NCBI RefSeq assembly: GCF_019977295.1
Contig: NZ_AP024651.1
Location: 682,001-746,000, forward strand
DNA from: Arthrobacter sp. StoSoilB20
GTDB taxonomy: Bacteria; Actinomycetota; Actinomycetes; Actinomycetales; Micrococcaceae
Length of the DNA stretch: 64,000 nt
Reading direction: 5' to 3'
This document shows, piece by piece, positions 17,143 through 26,033 of the stretch. The number at the start of each line of letters is the position of its first letter. The stretch's first letter is position 1. Below the pieces are notes generated by a model. That model was not told the DNA's origin. It ran no database searches and saw nothing but the letters and a program-made list of their open reading frames with translations. Both the position numbers and the translations under genes were made by a program.

Positions 17143-18035
17143 TGAGTACCAAAGTCTCAACTCCGGAAATGAAGTCACTGCACTTCCAGCCCCGGACCCC
17201 GGCAACCACAAAGGGTGACAAAGTGGTGGGAGCGGTGTCCCACACTGCGCTGACCATCTGGACGCTGATCGTTATCCTGCCGCTCCTGTGGACGTTCATG
17301 TCCTCCTTCAAGACCTCCAGCGAGATTTTCGCTTCGCCGTTCGCCCTGCCCGGTGAATGGAAGCTGGACAACTACGTCAAGGCCTGGAGCGAAGCCGGCA
17401 TCGGCAGCGCCTTCCTGAACTCGATCATTGTTGTGGCAGCAGCGCTGGTGATTGTCATGGTCCTGGGCGCGATGTGTGCCTATGTCCTGGCGCGGTACAC
17501 CTTCCGGGGCAGCAGGGCCATCTACTACCTGATGCTGGCAGGCCTGACGTTCCCGATCTTCCTGGCCATGGTGCCTTTGTTCTTCGTCCTGAAGAACATG
17601 GGACTCCTGAATACCCTGCCCGGCCTGATCCTGGTGTACGTGGGCTTCGCGCTCCCGTTCACCGTGTTCTTCCTGTTCTCCTTCTTCAAGTCGCTGCCGC
17701 ACGAAATTACCGAAGCAGCAGCCCTTGACGGCGCGGGGGAGTGGCGGACGTTCTTCCAAGTCATGCTGCCGATGGCAAAGCCGGGCCTGGCCTCGGTTGC
17801 CATCTTCAACTTCCTGGGCTTGTGGAACCAGTTCCTGATTCCGGTGTCCATCAACGCCGCCGGCCCGCGTGTCCTCTCCCAGGAACTCGCAGCCTTCGCC
17901 GGCCAGATGGGCTACGCGGTGGACTACGGCGCGCTGTTCGCAGCCGTCAGCGTCACCGTCATTCCGGTGCTCATTGTCTACGTGATCTTCCAGCGCCAGC
18001 TGCAGGGTTCCGTTTCGCAGGGCACGTCCAAGTAG
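17142..18035 (+). CDS. ngcG: Sugar ABC transporter permease (NgcG type)
   Basis: 297 residues, the second permease of the heterodimer. Membrane segments begin around residue 33 (VVGAVSHTALTIWTLIVILP), and the EAA loop reads HEITEAAALDGAGEWRTFF (about 187-205). It is the last gene of the operon; a strong terminator follows 38 bp after the stop. Together with NgcE and NgcF it would import an N-acetylglucosamine-containing sugar. No hydrolase or amino-sugar catabolic gene is linked. Confidence 0.83.
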   Translation: MSTKVSTPEMKSLHFQPRTPATTKGDKVVGAVSHTALTIWTLIVILPLLWTFMSSFKTSSEIFASPFALPGEWKLDNYVKAWSEAGIGSAFLNSIIVVAAALVIVMVLGAMCAYVLARYTFRGSRAIYYLMLAGLTFPIFLAMVPLFFVLKNMGLLNTLPGLILVYVGFALPFTVFFLFSFFKSLPHEITEAAALDGAGEWRTFFQVMLPMAKPGLASVAIFNFLGLWNQFLIPVSINAAGPRVLSQELAAFAGQMGYAVDYGALFAAVSVTVIPVLIVYVIFQRQLQGSVSQGTSK

Positions 18036-18072
18036 TTCGAAAAGTAGTGCACCCAAGCTAACAAGCAGCGTT

Positions 18073-18117
18073 CGACGGCGGTCCCCACCTTTTGGTGGGG
18101 GCCGCCGTCGAGTTTTT
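18073..18117 (+). terminator. Rho-independent terminator of the NgcEFG-type operon
   Basis: Inverted repeat of about 17 bp (cgacggcgg.ccccacc and its complement) around a TTTT loop, followed by agttttt. A textbook strong terminator. Confidence 0.9.
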
Positions 18118-18172
18118 GTACAGCTCCCGCCCTTTAGAAGGCCGTTTAAGGGCATTTCCTGTACAAAAACTC
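18110..18172. repeat. 63-bp nested inverted repeat
   Basis: A perfect 14-bp inverted repeat, GAGTTTTTGTACAG (18110-18123) and CTGTACAAAAACTC (18159-18172), encloses a second one, GCCCTT (18129-18134) and AAGGGC (18148-18153). The left arm overlaps the U-tract of the preceding terminator. It may be a regulator site for the next gene, a second terminator, or a remnant of a tiny inverted-repeat element. Confidence 0.7.
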
Positions 18173-18218
18173 TGTCAGGATGGAACGGAATCTGTAGTGC
18201 AACGAAAGGCAGCAGCCC

Positions 18219-18539
18219 GTGATCTTCATTGTGGTCAAGTTCAACGTCAAGCCCGACTGGTCAGAGCGCTGGCTGGACCTGGTGGCCGACTTCACCGAGG
18301 CAACCAGGGCTGAACCCGGCAACCTGTGGTTCGACTGGTCCCGCAGTGTGGACAACCCCCACGAATTCGTCCTGCTCGAAGCGTTCCAGGACGACGCCGC
18401 GGAGGCCCACGTCAACAGCGATCATTTCAAGAAGGCCATGGCGGACATGCCCCAAGCCCTCGCGGAGACTCCGCACATCATCAGCCGCCAGCTCGAAGGC
18501 AGCGGCTGGGACCGCATGGGCGAGTTGACCATCGACTAA
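18219..18539 (+). CDS. Antibiotic biosynthesis monooxygenase (ABM) domain protein
   Basis: 106 residues from a GTG start. Single ABM-fold domain: IVVKFNVKPDWSERWLDLV at the start, EPGNLWFDWSRSVDNPHEF (about 31-49), and FVLLEAFQDDAAEAHVNSDHF. Members are small cofactor-light monooxygenases such as YgiN-type quinol oxidases or simply stress proteins. It ends one base before the convergent DUF503 gene. Function beyond the fold is unknown. Confidence 0.8.
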   Translation: MIFIVVKFNVKPDWSERWLDLVADFTEATRAEPGNLWFDWSRSVDNPHEFVLLEAFQDDAAEAHVNSDHFKKAMADMPQALAETPHIISRQLEGSGWDRMGELTID

Positions 18540-18833
18540 CTAGTCCTCGCTGTGGATCTCCCGTTGCCGTGCGCTGAGCAGCTCAAACTCCGGCCGGGCA
18601 GCCACGAACCGTTCAACGGCGTCGAGCATTTGCTGAAGGTGGGCGTGATCCGGGGCTACCAGCGCAGCGCCGATCAGTGCCCGCCGATGCTGGTCCTGAA
18701 GCCCGGTTTCGGCAGCTGAGACCTCGAAGCGCCGTTTCAACTCGGCGAGCAGCGGCCTCACCAGGGAGCGCTTCTCCTTGAGGCTATGGATATCTCCCAA
18801 AAGGACATCGAATTCAACCCAGCCGATCCACAT
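18540..18833 (-). CDS. DUF503 (YlxP-like) protein
   Basis: 97 residues. The motif DIHSLKEKRSLVRPLLAELKRRF near the N-terminus and the later SAAETGLQDQHRRALIGAALVA are diagnostic of DUF503. Its biochemical role is unknown; relatives are often linked to ribosome maturation genes, but not here. It shares no intergenic space with the convergent gene. Confidence 0.85.
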   Translation of the reverse strand: MWIGWVEFDVLLGDIHSLKEKRSLVRPLLAELKRRFEVSAAETGLQDQHRRALIGAALVAPDHAHLQQMLDAVERFVAARPEFELLSARQREIHSED

Positions 18834-18873
18834 AATTCATTATCACCGCAGGTCAGGGCGGGAGGAATGCGTT

Positions 18874-18895
18874 CTTGAGGGAATCTTGAGCCAAT
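18874..18895 (+). promoter_or_regulatory. 11-bp direct repeat upstream of the exopolysaccharide operon
   Basis: Two abutting 11-mers, CTTGAGGGAAT (18874-18884) and CTTGAGCCAAT (18885-18895), about 100 bp before the BcsB-like gene. Abutting 11-bp direct repeats are typical of OmpR/PhoB-type response regulators. The same element precedes the c-di-GMP operon at 24760-24781. Confidence 0.55.
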
Positions 18896-18993
18896 GCAGC
18901 AAGGGGCCTTGAGTTCCGTTCGGCAGTGTCTATGAGGTTGGCCCCACAACGGCTGACGGACTCATTCGCTGCTAGCTACCCAGGACTGCAATC

Positions 18994-21015
18994 GTGCCCC
19001 AAACGCCCGCCGGACCACACCTCCACCGTCTGTCCCGACCCCACCCGGTCAGGATCCTGCTCGCCTGCGCCGCAACGCTCACGCTGGCCACCGTCAGCGC
19101 GTTGGGGATTGCCGCTTCACCCGCCACCGCCTCGCCGGCCCCCGGCGCACCGGCTGATGGAGCAGCTGTACGGGCATCATCGAGCGTCTCCGCCCTGGCG
19201 GGCCAGGCCGAGCAGACCATCGTGGTGCCTGTCACGGCAGGGCTGGAACCCACCAGGGTGAAGGGGACCATCGCGGTGTCGGGGAAGCCCGAGGGCACCG
19301 TCCGGGCAACAGTCAACGGCAGGGTTGTCCTTGAAAGCAACGCAGCTGCCACCGTTGCCTTGGACCAGGCGGTCAGCAACGCCGACGTCGTGGGCCAGCA
19401 GCTCACCGTGGGGCTGCAGTTCGTCCCGGTGACCCAGACCATGTGCGTCGTCTCCAACGCCACCGCCACCCTGAACAACCTTCAGGTGGACTTCAGCGGA
19501 ACAGCCAAGGCTCCCACCACAGTTGGCGAGTTCTTCCCGGCCTCCGTGCCCGCCGTCGTACTTCCTGTGCCGGCGGATCCCGGCGCGGATGTCTCTGCAG
19601 CGATCATGACGGCGTCGGCCGCCATGGCCCAGCGCTACCCGGATGCTGCCATCACCACAGTTCCCGAAGCCGAACTCGAGGCGCGCGCAGCCGGCCTTCC
19701 GGCGGGCAGCCGCATCCTCAGCGTCGTCGCCGACCAAAGCGAAACCACAACCAAACTGGCCACCGCGGCCGGCCTCCCGCAGCTGGTCCTCAGCGGCCAC
19801 AACGACGAACTCCGCACCGCCGCCAGGGCCCTGGCCAGTGACAAGACGGCTCTCGCCGTGACGTCCTCGGTGACCGGGCTGACCTCTGCGCTGCCTGCCG
19901 CTGCCGGGCTGACCCAGAGCCTCAAGGACCTGGGCAGCACCACCCTCAAACTGTCCGGCTACGGCACGCCCGAATCCTATGTCGGCGTCACCCAGTCGCA
20001 GTTCGGTGGGCCCGTTTCCTCCGTAAAAGTCCAGCTCAAAGGCACACACACCGCAGTCCCGGACAACGCCCAGGCGCAGCTCTCGGTTTTCTGGAACGAC
20101 TACCTGCTCAGCTCCAGGAACCTCGACGGCGGTGACACCTTCACGGTGGATGCCGACGTTCCAGCTGGACAGCTCCAGGCCAGGAACGGACTCCGTATCC
20201 GGCTCGCGGCACTTCCCGCCGGCGGCGACTGCAACGGACCCGCCGGCGTCATGCCCATGGAAGTCACCGTGGACACCGCGGGATCCACCCTCACCGCTGT
20301 CCGTGGCGGATCCACCAAAGCCGGCTTCGCCCGGTTCCCCCAGGTCCTCGGCCAGAGCGTTCCGGTGGCCTTCGGCGATGGCAACGCCCAAGCCAACACC
20401 GTCAATGCGGCCACGTTGGTAGCCTCCCTGCAGCGTGGAAGTGCTTCCCTGCTGGAGACCAAGGTGGTGGGCATCGACTCCCTGGCCGGCTCCACCGAGT
20501 CCGGGATCGTGGTGGGTGCCACCGCGGAGGTTGCCAACAAGCTCTCCGCACCCCTGCGGTTGGCGGAGTTCCGCACCATCTCGCCCGACGACGTCGAATT
20601 CGGCGTGGGTGCTTCTGCTCCGTACGGCGTGCTCGAAGCCTTTGAACAGGGTGGGCGTGACCTGCTGCTGCTAGGGGCCTGGGCACCTGAGGGCGACACG
20701 GCTGCGGCCGGCATGCTCCAGGCCTCCCTGGCCTCGCACGTGGGTGGCGTTGAAGGCGGCTGGGCATCGTTGTCGCGGAACCTCCTGGTCACCCAGCCGT
20801 CCGGAACGCCCGTCCTGCTGGAGAGCAATGTGGTGGTTCCCCAGAAGGCCGTTACCGACGATTACCGTCCCTATGCCTGGTGGATCGCCGGGGCAGTGCT
20901 GGTGCTGGGCCTGGCGTATGCCGCACGGACCGTGCTCTTGAGGCGGCGTGCCCAGGCGGCGCGGGCCTACGTGGATGCTGAACAGGCGGCGGGCAATCCG
21001 GATCATGGCAACTAG
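18994..21015 (+). CDS. BcsB-like exported polysaccharide synthesis subunit
   Basis: 673 residues from a GTG start. An N-terminal signal sequence (about 20-45), a long beta-rich extracytoplasmic region, one C-terminal membrane helix (about 628-650, WWIAGAVLVLGLAYAARTVLL) and a short basic tail match the layout of BcsB, the cellulose synthase partner that guides the nascent chain outside the membrane. Similarity is mainly in layout and in patches such as LTVGLQFVP, FFPASVPAVVLPVP and LLLGAWAPEG. It overlaps the next gene by 11 bp. The two genes that follow encode glycosyltransferases, supporting a polysaccharide role; the polymer is unknown. Confidence 0.7.
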   Translation: MPQTPAGPHLHRLSRPHPVRILLACAATLTLATVSALGIAASPATASPAPGAPADGAAVRASSSVSALAGQAEQTIVVPVTAGLEPTRVKGTIAVSGKPEGTVRATVNGRVVLESNAAATVALDQAVSNADVVGQQLTVGLQFVPVTQTMCVVSNATATLNNLQVDFSGTAKAPTTVGEFFPASVPAVVLPVPADPGADVSAAIMTASAAMAQRYPDAAITTVPEAELEARAAGLPAGSRILSVVADQSETTTKLATAAGLPQLVLSGHNDELRTAARALASDKTALAVTSSVTGLTSALPAAAGLTQSLKDLGSTTLKLSGYGTPESYVGVTQSQFGGPVSSVKVQLKGTHTAVPDNAQAQLSVFWNDYLLSSRNLDGGDTFTVDADVPAGQLQARNGLRIRLAALPAGGDCNGPAGVMPMEVTVDTAGSTLTAVRGGSTKAGFARFPQVLGQSVPVAFGDGNAQANTVNAATLVASLQRGSASLLETKVVGIDSLAGSTESGIVVGATAEVANKLSAPLRLAEFRTISPDDVEFGVGASAPYGVLEAFEQGGRDLLLLGAWAPEGDTAAAGMLQASLASHVGGVEGGWASLSRNLLVTQPSGTPVLLESNVVVPQKAVTDDYRPYAWWIAGAVLVLGLAYAARTVLLRRRAQAARAYVDAEQAAGNPDHGN

Positions 21016-22756
21016 CGTCGCCACCCGGCCGGGGGCAGCCCACCGGCAGCCCCCGGCGGCTCTGCTGGCTTCTCCGGCGCTGTTGGGTTCGCCGTCGCCG
21101 CTTGGATCGCTGGCAGAGTTTGTCCAGCAGGGCTGGCTTCGGCAGGGTTGGCTTCGGCTCGGTGCTCCTGTGACGGGCCGCAAGGTTCCCGGCACTCGAA
21201 TCGTCGCGGTGGTGTCGCTGCTGGTGGGATACCTTGCTTGCCTGTACACGATCGGCCACGGCACCAACCTGGACTATTCGGACGCGCAAAGCCACCTGAC
21301 CATCGCCCGGCGCATCTTCGACAGCAAGGCGCCCGGCTTTGAACAGCTGGGCACCGTTTGGCTGCCCATGCCACACCTGCTGCTGGCCCCGTTCGTGCTG
21401 AACATGTGGTTGTTCAGCACGGGCTGGGCCGCGGGAATCCTGGGAATGCTGGCACTGTCCGCCACTACCACCGGCCTCTACTTGATCGCGGCCCGGCTCG
21501 GATTGGGCCGGGCCGGACGACTGTCCACCACTCTGGTGGTGCTCGCGAACCCCGCAATCCTGTACGTCTACACCACGGCGTTGACCGAACCGGTGCTGAT
21601 CATGTGCATGGTGGGCGGCATGGCCGGCCTGGCGCATTGGGCAACCAGCCGGCGTCGAATGAGTGCCGGAGAGCTGGCTGTCTTCGCCGGTATTCCGTCG
21701 GCCGCGGCAGTGCTGTCACGGTACGAGGGCTGGGCGCTGGTGATGACAGGGACCATCTTTGTCCTGGTCGTGTCCATGCGCCGTACCCGGGCTTGGCGGG
21801 AAGCGTTGATCATGGCCGGCGGCTATGTGATGATCCCGGCCGCGGCAGTTCTCTGGTGGATTTCCTACAACTGGGCCATCTATGGAAACCCGCTGGAGTT
21901 CATGTTCGGGCAATACTCCGCTTACGCCCAGCAGAAAAACATCACCGACGGCGGCTTGTTGCCTACCAAGGGCAACCTGGGGCTCACGTTGTCTACTTTC
22001 CATTGGTCGCTGCTGGAGACATCCGGCGTCGTCGTCCTTGCCCTGGCGGCCTGTGGCGCGATCGTACTGGTCTTCCGGCGCGGCTTCTCCAACAGCACCC
22101 TGCTGGTGGCGGTGACCGGCAGCGCGTACGCCTTTGCGCTGCTGAGCCTGTTCCTAGGCCAGACCGCCATCAACAACGATCACTCCCTGCCCTCGACTTG
22201 GTGGAACAACCGGTTCGCCCTGACGGCCTTGCCCCTGGTGACCATCCTGGTGGCTGTCCTGGTGGAGGAGGTCACCCGGCCGTTGCGGCTCAGGGCCGTT
22301 GTGATCGGCGCTTTGCTGGCCGGGCTGGTGATGCAAAACGCGTGGTGGGGTGCGGACCCGGCAGGCCGGCTTGCCGTGTTGGCAGAGGGCCGGATGTCCG
22401 CAGAATCCACCGCGAACTCCACCGCCGCCGCGCGATGGCTCAACGAGCATTACCAGTCCGGCGGAATCCTCATGGATGAGAGCGCCAGGGGCAACGCCGT
22501 GCTCCCCGTCATGGGAATTCCGCTCAAGGAAATCTATAACCGGGCCTCCGGAGACTACTTTTCCCCGGCGCTGGAGGACCCCGCAAAATTCGCCCGCTGG
22601 GTTTTCGTCAACGTTGAAGCCGGAACAGGGGCACGGGATTCGGGGCCCACGGACCTGGTGTACCAGGCAATCGCTGCGAACAAATCGTTCACTGTCCGCT
22701 ACTCCGTGGTTTTCTCGACTCCCACCCACCGGATCTATGAAAGGTCCTCCTACTGA
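21005..22756 (+). CDS. Multi-spanning GT-C type glycosyltransferase
   Basis: 583 residues from the ATG at 21005; the frame is open 57 bp further upstream, inside the previous gene. About ten to twelve membrane segments are followed by a C-terminal soluble part (from about residue 460). The first outer loop carries the Asp-containing HGTNLDYSDAQSHLTIARRI, and the GTVWLPMPHLLLAPF and TALTEPVLIMC regions recall GT39/ArnT-like enzymes that use polyprenyl-linked sugars. It probably modifies or builds the polymer made by the neighbouring GT2 synthase. Its TGA overlaps the next ATG by one base. Confidence 0.72.
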   Translation: MATSVATRPGAAHRQPPAALLASPALLGSPSPLGSLAEFVQQGWLRQGWLRLGAPVTGRKVPGTRIVAVVSLLVGYLACLYTIGHGTNLDYSDAQSHLTIARRIFDSKAPGFEQLGTVWLPMPHLLLAPFVLNMWLFSTGWAAGILGMLALSATTTGLYLIAARLGLGRAGRLSTTLVVLANPAILYVYTTALTEPVLIMCMVGGMAGLAHWATSRRRMSAGELAVFAGIPSAAAVLSRYEGWALVMTGTIFVLVVSMRRTRAWREALIMAGGYVMIPAAAVLWWISYNWAIYGNPLEFMFGQYSAYAQQKNITDGGLLPTKGNLGLTLSTFHWSLLETSGVVVLALAACGAIVLVFRRGFSNSTLLVAVTGSAYAFALLSLFLGQTAINNDHSLPSTWWNNRFALTALPLVTILVAVLVEEVTRPLRLRAVVIGALLAGLVMQNAWWGADPAGRLAVLAEGRMSAESTANSTAAARWLNEHYQSGGILMDESARGNAVLPVMGIPLKEIYNRASGDYFSPALEDPAKFARWVFVNVEAGTGARDSGPTDLVYQAIAANKSFTVRYSVVFSTPTHRIYERSSY

Positions 22757-24714
22757 TGACGCCTTCTTCGCCCGTTGCGGACGGCACGCTCAACCGGCAA
22801 TCCATCGGCCAGGCACTGCTCGCAGCCGGACTCGTCACCCCGGAACAGCTCCAGCGTGCGTTGGACCGGGCCGCCAGCGAGGGCGGATTGCTGGGCCGGC
22901 ACCTGATCCTGGAAGCCGGGCTGGACCGCCGTCGGATTTATGAAGTCCTGGCCCAGCACTGGGACGCGCCGCTGGTGGACCTGGTGGCCGAACCGGTGGA
23001 TGACCGGCTGATGGAGATGCTCGGCTACAGCGCCGTGGGCGAACCGCAATGGTTGCCATGGCAGATGGACGCAGGAGTGCTGACGGTGGCTACTGCCGTG
23101 GCTCCTTCCGCGGCCATCGCATCGGAAGCGGCCCTGGCGTTCGGTGCCCGGGAGGTCTTTTTCCGAACCACCACCGATTGGGACATCAACCAGTCAATCC
23201 AGCGGTCCTTCCGCCGCCATCTCCTCTACGAATCCGCCGAGCGACTGGCCGAAGAGCGGCCGGGAGAATCTGCCCGCACCGCGCTGACCCAGTGGCAGCG
23301 CGTCCTTCCGGTGGTCCTGGTCCTGGGAATTGCCGCAGGATTCGCGCTGTCCCCGCTGACGGCGGTCATCGTGCTGTTGGCAGCAGCAAACATCGTGTTC
23401 TTGGTGAGCATCGGGTTCAAGACACTGGCCAGTCTTCGCAGTCCCTTTGACCGGAGGAATGAAGCAGCCGTGGCCAAAGCCAGGGACAAGGAAAGAGTAA
23501 GCCGCGGCCTGCCGGCCTTGGCAGAGGAACGGGTTCCCGACGGCGAACTGCCCGTCTACACCATCCTGGTACCGGTGTTCCGGGAAGCGAACATCATTGA
23601 CAAACTCCTGACCAACCTGGGCCAGTTGGACTACCCGCGATCCAAGCTGGACGTCCTGGTACTCCTCGAAGAGGACGACGCCGAGACCATTGCCGCCGCG
23701 AAAGCGTCACGGCCACCGGAGTACGTCCGGATCCTCATCGTGCCCAAGGGTGAACCGCAGACCAAGCCCAGGGCATGCAACTACGGACTGACGTTCGCCC
23801 GCGGTGAGTATGTGGTCATCTACGACGCCGAGGACCGGCCCGAACCCGGCCAGCTGCGTGCATCCATCGCCGCGTTCAAGCAGGACGCCTTCGAGCGCGA
23901 ACACCTCAACCCGGACCGTAAGCCCCTGATCTGCGTCCAGGCTGCGCTGAATTACTTCAACGCGGACCAGAATGTCCTGACCCGGATGTTCACCATCGAA
24001 TACACCCATTGGTTCGACTCGATGCTCCCCGGCCTGGACAACTCAGGCATACCGCTTCCCCTGGGCGGCACCTCCAACCACTTTGTCACTTCGCTGCTCA
24101 AGGAAGTGGGCGCCTGGGATCCATGGAACGTCACGGAGGACGCCGACCTGGGGCTCCGGGCTGCCGTGGAGGGATACCGCGTGGGCGTGATCGACTCCAC
24201 CACCTGGGAAGAAGCGTGCTCGCAGGTTCCGGCATGGATCAAGCAGCGCACCCGCTGGATCAAGGGCTATATGGTGACCTCGGCCGTCAACACCCGGAAC
24301 ACGGTGCGCTACATCAAGAGCACCGGCGTTGCAGGCGCCGTCGGGTTCCTTGGCCTGATCCTGGGGACACCCCTGGCATTCCTGGCCTACCCGCTGGTGG
24401 TGGGGTTCACCGTAGTCACGTACATCGGCTACGACATTGTTGGACTGGTCCTGCCCACCTGGCTGCTGGTGGGCGGCGTGGTGTCCATGCTGTTTGGCAA
24501 CGCCATGATGATCATCGTCTCCGGCGTGGCCACCCTCCGCCGGCATGGCTGGCGGATTGCCATCTTCGCCCTGCTCAATCCGTTCTACTGGGTGCTGCAC
24601 TCCATAGCGGCCTGGCGGGCGGCATGGCAGATGCTCACCAGCCCCCACAAGTGGGAGAAGACGCCGCACGGCCTTGAGGCCGAATACCACGACGACGGCC
24701 ACTGGGTTGGGTGA
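22756..24714 (+). CDS. GT2 polysaccharide synthase with N-terminal MshEN domain
   Basis: 652 residues. Residues about 14-75 form an MshEN-like domain with two tandem copies of the pattern LGxxLxxxGxxxxxxLxxxL (IGQALLAAGLVTPEQLQRAL and LGRHLILEAGLDRRRIYEVL), the motif known to bind c-di-GMP. Two membrane helices (about 195-230) lead to a processive GT2 domain: TILVPVFREANI, LEEDDAETI, YDAEDRPEPGQ, the TED motif in NVTEDADLG (about 460) and the QxxRW-type KQRTRWIKG (about 496). Further helices follow. This is the BcsA/NfrB class. Direct c-di-GMP control is inferred from the domain and from adjacent cyclase and phosphodiesterase genes. Confidence 0.85.
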   Translation: MTPSSPVADGTLNRQSIGQALLAAGLVTPEQLQRALDRAASEGGLLGRHLILEAGLDRRRIYEVLAQHWDAPLVDLVAEPVDDRLMEMLGYSAVGEPQWLPWQMDAGVLTVATAVAPSAAIASEAALAFGAREVFFRTTTDWDINQSIQRSFRRHLLYESAERLAEERPGESARTALTQWQRVLPVVLVLGIAAGFALSPLTAVIVLLAAANIVFLVSIGFKTLASLRSPFDRRNEAAVAKARDKERVSRGLPALAEERVPDGELPVYTILVPVFREANIIDKLLTNLGQLDYPRSKLDVLVLLEEDDAETIAAAKASRPPEYVRILIVPKGEPQTKPRACNYGLTFARGEYVVIYDAEDRPEPGQLRASIAAFKQDAFEREHLNPDRKPLICVQAALNYFNADQNVLTRMFTIEYTHWFDSMLPGLDNSGIPLPLGGTSNHFVTSLLKEVGAWDPWNVTEDADLGLRAAVEGYRVGVIDSTTWEEACSQVPAWIKQRTRWIKGYMVTSAVNTRNTVRYIKSTGVAGAVGFLGLILGTPLAFLAYPLVVGFTVVTYIGYDIVGLVLPTWLLVGGVVSMLFGNAMMIIVSGVATLRRHGWRIAIFALLNPFYWVLHSIAAWRAAWQMLTSPHKWEKTPHGLEAEYHDDGHWVG

Positions 24715-24759
24715 GGGCGGGCTCGCTTAAGCGGGACCCGGCCGGGTTCCACAGCTGAT

Positions 24760-24781
24760 CTTGATCAAATCTTGAGCAAAT
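24760..24781 (+). promoter_or_regulatory. 11-bp direct repeat upstream of the c-di-GMP operon
   Basis: CTTGATCAAAT (24760-24770) and CTTGAGCAAAT (24771-24781) abut exactly, matching the element at 18874-18895. The following bases (gcgca or gccgca) are also similar. It lies 76 bp before the diguanylate cyclase start. Confidence 0.55.
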
Positions 24782-24857
24782 GCCGCAGTGAGGTTGATTA
24801 AGCCTCGCCACACTGAACTCAAAGCTGCAGGATGACCAGCTGAGGGGGTTGGACACA

Positions 24858-26033
24858 GTGCTCGATGCTTTCTCGGTACGGGTTGCTCTAGGCGTGATAA
24901 CCGTGACCCTCCTGATCCTGTTCTGCGCCTCTTTCCACCGCACGCGCTCGCCGTATGCCGGCTGGTGGAGCCTGGCCCTCCTCGAATTCATGGTGGGCAA
25001 CACTGCCTTCCTGCTCAATGGCAGCCCCCACCAGCAGTGGGCCAATCCGTTGGGCAACGTCCTGGTGGTGGCCGGCGCTTTCAGCGTCTGGGCTGGAGCA
25101 AAAACCCTCCGGGACAGGAAAGCCGCTCCCTGGCAACTGGCAGTAGGCCCGGCAGTTACGGCTGTGGCCTCAGTCCTGGAAAGCCCGGCAAGCAACGTGT
25201 GGTCCGGTGGCTTTGTTTATCTGGCCATGATGACCGCGGGCATCGCCTTGGCCGCCTACGACCTCTGGTTCATCAAGTCCTCGCACTCCCAGGTCCACAA
25301 GGCGCTCTCCCTTGCCGCCGGTCTCCTGGCCACCTATTACCTGGGCCGGTGGATGGTCTACACCCTTGAAGGTCCTTACAGCCAGAGCTTCACTACCTAC
25401 TTTGGGCCGGCTCCCTCTGCCCTGATTTCCATGGTCCTCCTGGTGACCGTGTCTTTCAGCATGACCGCCCTGACCAGTGACCAGCTCATCAAGGGCCTCA
25501 AGGAACGGGCCGACCGCGATCACCTGACGGGCCTGCTCAACCGTGGGACTTTCCTGGACATGGCCACCACCGAACTCCACCGGCTCCACTCCACTGGTTC
25601 CGGAGCAGCCATAGTCCTGGCCGACCTGGACCATTTCAAAGCCGTCAATGACGAATTCGGCCATGGAGCTGGGGACCTGGCCCTGCAGGCCTTCGCGGAA
25701 GCCTGCGGCGACTCGGTGCGGTCCACCGACCTGATCGGGCGTTATGGCGGCGAGGAATTCATCCTCTTCCTGCCAGGGGCCACCCAGGAACGGGCAGAGG
25801 ACATCGCGGCCGAAATCAGCCGCCGAATGGCAGCCGCCCCGGCACCGGAGGGCGTGGCCTTCCCGACCATCAGCTACGGGGTTACCTCCAGCATCCCCGC
25901 CGGCTCGGACCTGACTTTCATGATTGAGGTGGCCGACGCCGCCCTGTACAGCGCCAAAGCACAAGGAAGAAACCGGATTGTAGGAGCGGACCGTCCCCAG
26001 GCGGCCATTATTGCGGATGAGGCACGATCATGA
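24858..26033 (+). CDS. Membrane-bound diguanylate cyclase (GGDEF)
   Basis: 391 residues from the GTG at 24858, which sits 9 nt after a gaggggg ribosome-binding site; the TTG at 24849 abuts it and is unlikely. About six membrane helices in the first 200 residues are followed by a GGDEF domain with DHLTGLLNRGTF, ADLDHFKAVND, and the active-site RYGGEEF (about 294-300). An intact product-inhibition I-site, RSTD, lies exactly five residues before GGEEF. It should therefore make c-di-GMP from GTP with feedback control. It overlaps the next gene by ATGA. Confidence 0.9.
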   Translation: MLDAFSVRVALGVITVTLLILFCASFHRTRSPYAGWWSLALLEFMVGNTAFLLNGSPHQQWANPLGNVLVVAGAFSVWAGAKTLRDRKAAPWQLAVGPAVTAVASVLESPASNVWSGGFVYLAMMTAGIALAAYDLWFIKSSHSQVHKALSLAAGLLATYYLGRWMVYTLEGPYSQSFTTYFGPAPSALISMVLLVTVSFSMTALTSDQLIKGLKERADRDHLTGLLNRGTFLDMATTELHRLHSTGSGAAIVLADLDHFKAVNDEFGHGAGDLALQAFAEACGDSVRSTDLIGRYGGEEFILFLPGATQERAEDIAAEISRRMAAAPAPEGVAFPTISYGVTSSIPAGSDLTFMIEVADAALYSAKAQGRNRIVGADRPQAAIIADEARS

